Of a stretch of DNA of 64,000 bases, positions 59,599 to 64,000 are shown piece by piece. Positions within the stretch are counted from its first letter, which is position 1. Each line of letters opens with the position of its first letter. The stretch lies in assembly GCA_963851105.1 (NCBI GenBank), contig CAWKNP010000013.1, positions 1 to 64,000 of the forward strand. The letters are read 5' to 3'. A program made the position numbers and the translations under genes. Source of the stretch: DATARN01 sp963851105. Lineage in GTDB: Bacteria > Actinomycetota > Acidimicrobiia > Acidimicrobiales > Palsa-688. A model generated the notes under the pieces. It was not told the DNA's origin, did no database searches, and saw only the letters and a program-made list of their open reading frames with translations.

Positions 59599-60449
59599 TC
59601 GCCCCCTTCGACTACCGCCGGGCCGGCTCGGCCGACGAGGCCATCCAGCTGCTGTCCGACTATGGCGACGACGCCAAACTGATGGCCGGGGGCCATTCCT
59701 TGCTGCCGTTGATGAAGCTCCGGTTGGCCCAGCCGGCCGTGCTCGTCGATATCAGCCACCTGACCGATCTCTCGTACATCCGCGCCGAGGGCGACGAGAT
59801 CGCCATCGGGGCGCTGACCCGCCACCACGACATCGAGCATTCCGAGCTGCTGGCCGACGCCATCGGGCTGCTCCCGGCGGCGGCGGCCGAGATCGGGGAC
59901 CCCCAGATCCGCCACCGGGGCACGATCGGGGGCTCCCTTGCCCACGGCGACCCGGCGTCGGACCTGGCCGCGGTGGTCCTGGCCCTCGGCGGGTCAATGG
60001 TGATCCAGGGTCCCGACGGCCGCAGAACGGTGGCCGCCACCGAATTCTTCACCGGCTACATGGAGACCGCGCTGGCGGCCAACGAGCTCCTCACCGAGAT
60101 CCGGGTGCCGGTGACCGGCGGCGCCGGCTGGTCGTTCCAGAAGTTCAACCGGCGGGCCCACGACTGGGCGATCGTGGGCGTCGCCGCGGTCGCGGGCAGC
60201 GCGACGGCGGGCAACGGCAACGGCAACGGCAGCGGCGGCGCCCGGGTCGCGCTCGTGAGCATGGGACCCACTCCGACCCGCTCCCCCGGCGTCGAGCAGG
60301 CCCTGGCGGCGGGGGCTTCGGTGGCCGATGCCGCCGGCCACGCCGCCGACGGGCTGAGCCCGAGAGCCGACATCAACGCCAGCGCTGATTTCCGCCGCCA
60401 CCTGGCGACGGTGCTGGTGCGCCGGGCGCTCGAGGAGGCCGGCGTCTGA
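59595..60449 (+). CDS. FAD-binding medium subunit (CoxM-like)
   Basis: A 284-residue FAD subunit. AGGHSLLPLMKLRLAQP and the later IRHRGTIGGSLAHGDPASDLA bind FAD; a C-terminal CODH_C domain follows. A short Gly/Asn repeat (AGNGNGNGSGG) is inserted at about residue 200, an oddity. It starts by overlapping the large-subunit stop. It hands electrons to an acceptor outside the operon. Confidence 0.92.
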   Translation: MIAPFDYRRAGSADEAIQLLSDYGDDAKLMAGGHSLLPLMKLRLAQPAVLVDISHLTDLSYIRAEGDEIAIGALTRHHDIEHSELLADAIGLLPAAAAEIGDPQIRHRGTIGGSLAHGDPASDLAAVVLALGGSMVIQGPDGRRTVAATEFFTGYMETALAANELLTEIRVPVTGGAGWSFQKFNRRAHDWAIVGVAAVAGSATAGNGNGNGSGGARVALVSMGPTPTRSPGVEQALAAGASVADAAGHAADGLSPRADINASADFRRHLATVLVRRALEEAGV

Positions 60450-60508
60450 GCGACCCCCGTACGCCGGCGCCGGGCGCCCGAGACGGCCGGCGTCTGACCG
60501 GCCCCCAC

Positions 60509-61456
60509 ATGCCGTCACCGGCGACCGGCTCCGGCGCCGGCTCCGGTGCCGGAGAAGGACCCCGCCCCCGCGATCCCGGTGAGGTACTCGCGGCCCTCAC
60601 CGAGCACGGGTACCTCGCCGACGAGGGCCTGGCCACCGCCATCTTCTTGGCCGTCACCCTGCCCCGACCACTCCTGCTGGAGGGCGAGGCCGGGGTCGGC
60701 AAGACCGAGGTCGCCAAGGTCCTGTCGCGGTGGACGGGCGGTCCCCTCCTGCGGATCCAGTGCTACGACGGCATCGACGTCGGCCAGGCGGTCTACGAAT
60801 GGGACTACTCCCGCCAGCTGCTGCACCTGCGCGCCGCCGAGGTGAACGGCGATGCCGGGCGCAACGCCGAAGACGAGCTCTACTCCGAGCGCTTCCTCGT
60901 CCGCCGCCCGCTGCTGGCCGCCATCGAGCCCCGGGTCGGGCCGCCCCCGGTGCTCCTGATTGACGAGATCGACCGGGCGGACGACGAGTTCGAGGCCTTC
61001 CTGCTCGAGATCCTGTCCGATTACAGCGTCACGATCCCCGAGCTGGGCACCTTCCGCGCCACCCGGCCCCCGCTGGTGGTCATCACCTCCAACCGCACCC
61101 GCGACGTGCACGATGCCCTGAAACGGCGCTGCCTCTACCACTGGGTCGAGCATCCGAGCTTCGAGCGGGAGGTGGCCATCGTCCGCCTGCGGGCGCCGGC
61201 GGTGGTCGACCGTCTGGCCCGCCAGGTCGCGGCCGCGGTCGAGCAGTTGCGCACCATGGAGCTGTACAAGCCGCCCGGTGTCGCCGAGACCATCGACTGG
61301 GCCACCGCCCTGGCCACCCTCGGCCGGACCCATCTCGACGCCCACGCCGTCGAGGTCACGCTCGGCGCGGTCGTGAAGTACCGGGAGGACCAGGAACGGG
61401 TCCGGCGCGCCGACATCAGCGAACTGGTCCGTGCTGCCGTTCTGCGCACCGGATGA
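60509..61456 (+). CDS. MoxR-type AAA ATPase (CoxD-like)
   Basis: A 315-residue AAA+ ATPase. Walker A is LEGEAGVGKTEVAKVL, then Walker B VLLIDEIDRADDEFEAFLLE, VITSNRTRDVHDALKRRC (sensor and arginine finger). In cox operons such an ATPase, with a VWA partner, matures the metal site by inserting sulfur or copper. It lies 59 bases after the medium subunit. The N-terminal 18 residues are Gly/Pro-rich. Confidence 0.9.
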   Translation: MPSPATGSGAGSGAGEGPRPRDPGEVLAALTEHGYLADEGLATAIFLAVTLPRPLLLEGEAGVGKTEVAKVLSRWTGGPLLRIQCYDGIDVGQAVYEWDYSRQLLHLRAAEVNGDAGRNAEDELYSERFLVRRPLLAAIEPRVGPPPVLLIDEIDRADDEFEAFLLEILSDYSVTIPELGTFRATRPPLVVITSNRTRDVHDALKRRCLYHWVEHPSFEREVAIVRLRAPAVVDRLARQVAAAVEQLRTMELYKPPGVAETIDWATALATLGRTHLDAHAVEVTLGAVVKYREDQERVRRADISELVRAAVLRTG

Positions 61457-61538
61457 CACGAACACCCCGTTGACCAGCCAGGACCCGGCCGCCCCGACCG
61501 ACCACCAACAGCGGGCGGCGACCACCGGAGCCGACCGG

Positions 61539-62663
61539 ATGGCCGTCACTTTTTCCCGACTTCTGCGAGCCCAGGGCCTCGTCGTGCCGGTGGGCGCAGT
61601 CACCACCTACGCGGCCGCCCTCGCCGCCCTCGGGCTCGACCGCCGGGAGTCGGTCTACTGGGCGGGGCGCGCCACCTTGCTGCGCCGGCCCGAGGACCTG
61701 GCGGTGTACGACCGGTCGTTCGCCGCCTTCTGGCTCGGGCGCCCCTTCACCGCCCCCGACACGACGCCGCCACCGGCCGCCCCGACGGCGGCGGCGGCCA
61801 TGGGATCGTTCGACGCCGGCGACGGGGCGCCGACCACTACCGACACGACCGTCCCCCTGCGCTACAGCGCCACCGAGGTCCTCCGCGACAAGGACTTCGC
61901 CGCCTACACCTCGGCGGAGTTCGCCGAGGCCCGCCAACTGATCGCCGGCCTGCGCCTGAGCGGAGAAGTACGGCGATCGAGGCGCCGGCGGCGGTCCAAC
62001 TCGGTGGCGGCGACATCGAGGAGCCAGCCCGATGTCCGGGCGACCCTGCGGCGGGCCCATGCCACCGGCGGCGAGGCGGTGCGCCGAGCCTGGCGGGAAC
62101 CGGTCAGCCGGCCCCGCCGTGTCGTGCTCCTGTGCGACGTCTCCGGCTCCATGGAGCCCTACGCCCGTGCCTTGCTGCGCTTCGCCCACGCCGCCGTCGT
62201 CGGGCGCGGCGCCGGCCGGGTCGAGGCGTTCGCGGTCGGGACCCGCCTCACCCGCCTGACCCGGGAGCTGGCCTGGCGCGACCCCGACGAGGCCTTGACC
62301 CGGGCGGCCAAGGCCGTCACCGACTGGTCCGGGGGCACCCGCCTCGGCGCCGGCCTCCACGCGTTCAACGAGGAGTACGGGGTTCGGGGCATGGCTCGGG
62401 GGGCGGTGGTCGTCGTCCTCTCCGACGGCTGGGACCGTGGCGACCCGGCCGTGCTCGGCGCCGAGATGGCTCGGCTGCACCTGGTGGCCCGCCGGGTCAT
62501 CTGGGTCAACCCGCTGCAGGCGGCACCCGGCTACGCCCCGCTTGCGGGCGGCATGGCCGCCGCCCTCCCCCACGTGGACGCCTTCGTCGCCGGGAATTCC
62601 CTCGCCGCCCTCGAGGATCTGGTGGCGGTGATCGCGGGGAAAAGGGGAGCCGGTCTCCCCTAG
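61539..62663 (+). CDS. VWA domain-containing protein (CoxE-like)
   Basis: About 374 residues, DUF1347/CoxE type. The C-terminal half is a von Willebrand A domain with the MIDAS motif DVSGSM and later TDWSGGTRLGAGL and VVLSDGWDRGD. The N-terminal half is helical with a disordered Ala/Pro segment. It pairs with MoxR ATPases to mature the hydroxylase. The frame is open further back to 61431, overlapping the ATPase gene by 26 bases, so the start is uncertain. Confidence 0.85.
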   Translation: MAVTFSRLLRAQGLVVPVGAVTTYAAALAALGLDRRESVYWAGRATLLRRPEDLAVYDRSFAAFWLGRPFTAPDTTPPPAAPTAAAAMGSFDAGDGAPTTTDTTVPLRYSATEVLRDKDFAAYTSAEFAEARQLIAGLRLSGEVRRSRRRRRSNSVAATSRSQPDVRATLRRAHATGGEAVRRAWREPVSRPRRVVLLCDVSGSMEPYARALLRFAHAAVVGRGAGRVEAFAVGTRLTRLTRELAWRDPDEALTRAAKAVTDWSGGTRLGAGLHAFNEEYGVRGMARGAVVVVLSDGWDRGDPAVLGAEMARLHLVARRVIWVNPLQAAPGYAPLAGGMAAALPHVDAFVAGNSLAALEDLVAVIAGKRGAGLP

Positions 62664-62682
62664 TCGGCGGCGAAACCCGGCC

Positions 62683-63090
62683 TCACGACGGCGGCACCAC
62701 GGCCATGTCCATCCAGATGACCTCCCAGACGTGGCCGTCGAGGTCGTGGAAGCTCCGCCCGTACATGAACCCCTGGTCCACCGCATCGCCGGCCGGCTGG
62801 CCGCCCGCGGCCAGGGCATTGCCGACCAGGTGATCGACCTCTTCCCGGCTGGACGCCGACACGGCGAGGATGGCCTCGACATGCGTCGCCGAGTCGCAGA
62901 TCGCCTTGGTGGTGAAGGTCGTGAAGAAGTCCTCGACCAGCAGCATGACGAATGCCTCGTCGCTGAGCACCATGCACGTGGCGTGCTCGTCGGTGAACTG
63001 GGGGTTGAACTCGAAGCCCAGTTCGGTGAAGAAGTTGACCGAATCGTCGAGGTTCTTGACCGGCAGGTTGACGAAGATCTTGCGGGGCAT
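62683..63090 (-). CDS. VOC family protein (glyoxalase-like)
   Basis: A 135-residue vicinal-oxygen-chelate protein. FVNLPVKNLDDSVNFFTELG and the FNPQ..D strand start the fold, and GRSFHDLDGHVWEVIWMD ends it with possible metal-binding His and Glu. Substrate unknown; members include lactoylglutathione lyases and dioxygenases. AGGAGG lies six bases before the ATG at 63090; ten codons further upstream are not needed. It is divergent from the ECF sigma gene. Confidence 0.88.
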   Translation of the reverse strand: MPRKIFVNLPVKNLDDSVNFFTELGFEFNPQFTDEHATCMVLSDEAFVMLLVEDFFTTFTTKAICDSATHVEAILAVSASSREEVDHLVGNALAAGGQPAGDAVDQGFMYGRSFHDLDGHVWEVIWMDMAVVPPS

Positions 63091-63236
63091 CGGTGTCCTC
63101 CTGGATACGGTTCGCGGCACTGCCGACGTTGAACGGCCGCAGAATTCATCGGTGCCCGGCGATGATTTCGCGGCGCCCGCTTCGTCGTGTCAATGTGTCG
63201 ACATCCTTGGTTGATCCGGTCATAGCATCGGTGGGA

Positions 63237-64000
63237 ATGAGTGCCACCCCTGCCGCCACCACCACTTTGGCCCTCGACGAGATCGAGCAGCACCGCCGCG
63301 AGCTGACCGGCTACTGCTACCGCATGCTCGGGTTCGGGCTTCGAGGCCGAGGATGCGGTGCAGGAGACGATGGTGCGGGCCTGGAGGGCCGCCGACGGTT
63401 TCGAGGGCAAGGTCGAGCGTCCGGTCCTGGCTTTACCGCATCGCGACCAATGTCTGCCTCGACATGTTGCGCGGCCGCCAGCGGCGGGCCCGGCCGATGG
63501 AGCTGGGACCCTCGTCGCCCCCCGACGCCGTCCATCTCGGGGCCATGCTGCCCGAGCACGCCTGGGTGTCACCGATCGCCGACAACCGTGTGCTCCCCGA
63601 TGCCGCCGATCCCGCCGACATCGCCGATTACCGCGAGAGCATCCGCCTGGCGTTCGTGACCGCGCTGCAGCACCTCCCGGCCCGCCAGCGCGCCGTGCTG
63701 ATCCTGTGCAAAGTGCTGCGCTGGCAGGCCTCGGAGGTCGCGGAGCTTCTCGACACGACCGTGCCCGCGGTGAACAGCGCCCTCCAGCGGGCTCGGGCGA
63801 CCCTGGCGTCGCTGCCCACCGACGATGCCCATCCGCCCACCATCAGCACCGACCAGCAGGAGCTCCTGGCCCGTTACGTCGACGCCTTCGAGCGCTACGA
63901 CGTGACCCGACTGGTCACGCTCCTCCACGACGACGCCGTCCAGTCGATGCCGCCGTACGCCATGTGGATCCAGGGCGCCGACAAGATCGGCGCCTGGTTG
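63237..64000 (+). pseudogene. Frameshifted, right-truncated ECF sigma factor gene (SigX5/TIGR02960-like)
   Basis: The frame from the ATG at 63237 gives RRELTGYCYRMLG, then two extra bases (near 63336 and near 63412) each shift the frame. Reading around them gives GFEAEDAVQETMVRAW and DGFEG, then SSVRSWLYRIATNVCLDMLR (region 2), followed by ALQHLPARQRAVLILCKVL and LDTTVPAVNSALQRARATLA (region 4). A SnoaL-like end then begins LLARYVDAFERYDVTRLV and runs off the window. This is the layout of ECF sigma factors with a C-terminal SnoaL domain. TAGCAT lies 8 bases before the start. The two indels look like sequencing errors, because the codons around them fit perfectly. Confidence 0.85.

Noticed and set aside
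56729..60449. Aerobic carbon monoxide dehydrogenase
   Set aside because: The active-site loop is AYRGAGR, not AYRCSFR, and gene order is S-L-M, both typical of form II.

Overview
This is a 64 kb stretch of a high-G+C chromosome that reads as an actinobacterium. Support for that includes a WhiB protein, a SepH (DUF3071) cell-division protein, F420-type luciferase-like oxidoreductases, a PimB-like mannosyltransferase and an adenosylcobalamin-dependent ribonucleotide reductase. At least eighteen genes also have a TANNNT hexamer 6 to 9 bases before the start codon, the pattern of leaderless actinobacterial genes. The gene mix suggests Acidimicrobiia, but that rank is an inference. No transposase, phage gene, rRNA or CRISPR array was seen; one tRNA (Gly, GCC) is present.

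Layout. 1-5.1 kb: an exosortase locus. An exosortase and a secreted choice-of-anchor C protein with a C-terminal sorting-type tail are flanked by two paralogous, divergent sigma-70-like proteins, followed by a processive family 2 glycosyltransferase and then wecB. 6.6-18.7 kb: housekeeping and repair genes (tRNA-Gly, Fpg/Nei glycosylase, dut, orn, a lipoprotein, a LuxR regulator, an F420 oxidoreductase, an aldo/keto reductase, thioesterase, hydrolase, UvrD, msrB). 19-24.6 kb: an SNF2 ATPase with a small coupled protein, then a RuBisCO-like protein overlapping mtnA (sulfur or deoxyadenosine salvage). 24.6-29.2 kb: nrdJ carrying a 429-residue intein, with a structured promoter region. 29-38.4 kb: glpK, a GlxA-type regulator, small zinc-ribbon-like proteins, acyltransferase, aminotransferase, ROK kinase, RNA methyltransferase and glutathione peroxidase. 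38.4-47.3 kb: an SRPBCC-ArsA operon, membrane proteins, PimB-like enzyme, queG and sepH. 47.6-50.2 kb: trpD, an acyl-CoA dehydrogenase and whiB. 50.4-55.5 kb: a glycerol-3-phosphate operon (glpD, an AGPS-like flavoprotein, a membrane protein, a second FGGY kinase). 56.7-62.7 kb: a form II CoxS-L-M hydroxylase with MoxR ATPase and VWA protein. The window ends in an ECF sigma gene.

Two sequence-level themes stand out. First, five genes (sigma-like copy A, an acyl-ACP thioesterase, uvrD, glpD and the terminal ECF sigma gene) are broken by single-base indels that leave both halves clearly homologous. This looks more like residual base-calling error than decay, although it could be real. Second, several intergenic regions carry tandem repeats or strong palindromes. 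They include a 64 bp minisatellite with a canonical G-quadruplex pattern, 50 bp and 21 bp arrays, a perfect 23 bp-arm palindrome, and three 14 bp repeats beside the nrdJ promoter.

The best candidates for something undescribed are the exosortase locus with its paired sigma-like proteins and unusual sorting tail, the RuBisCO-like protein/MtnA pair, the nrdJ intein with its promoter repeats, and the G-rich minisatellite.
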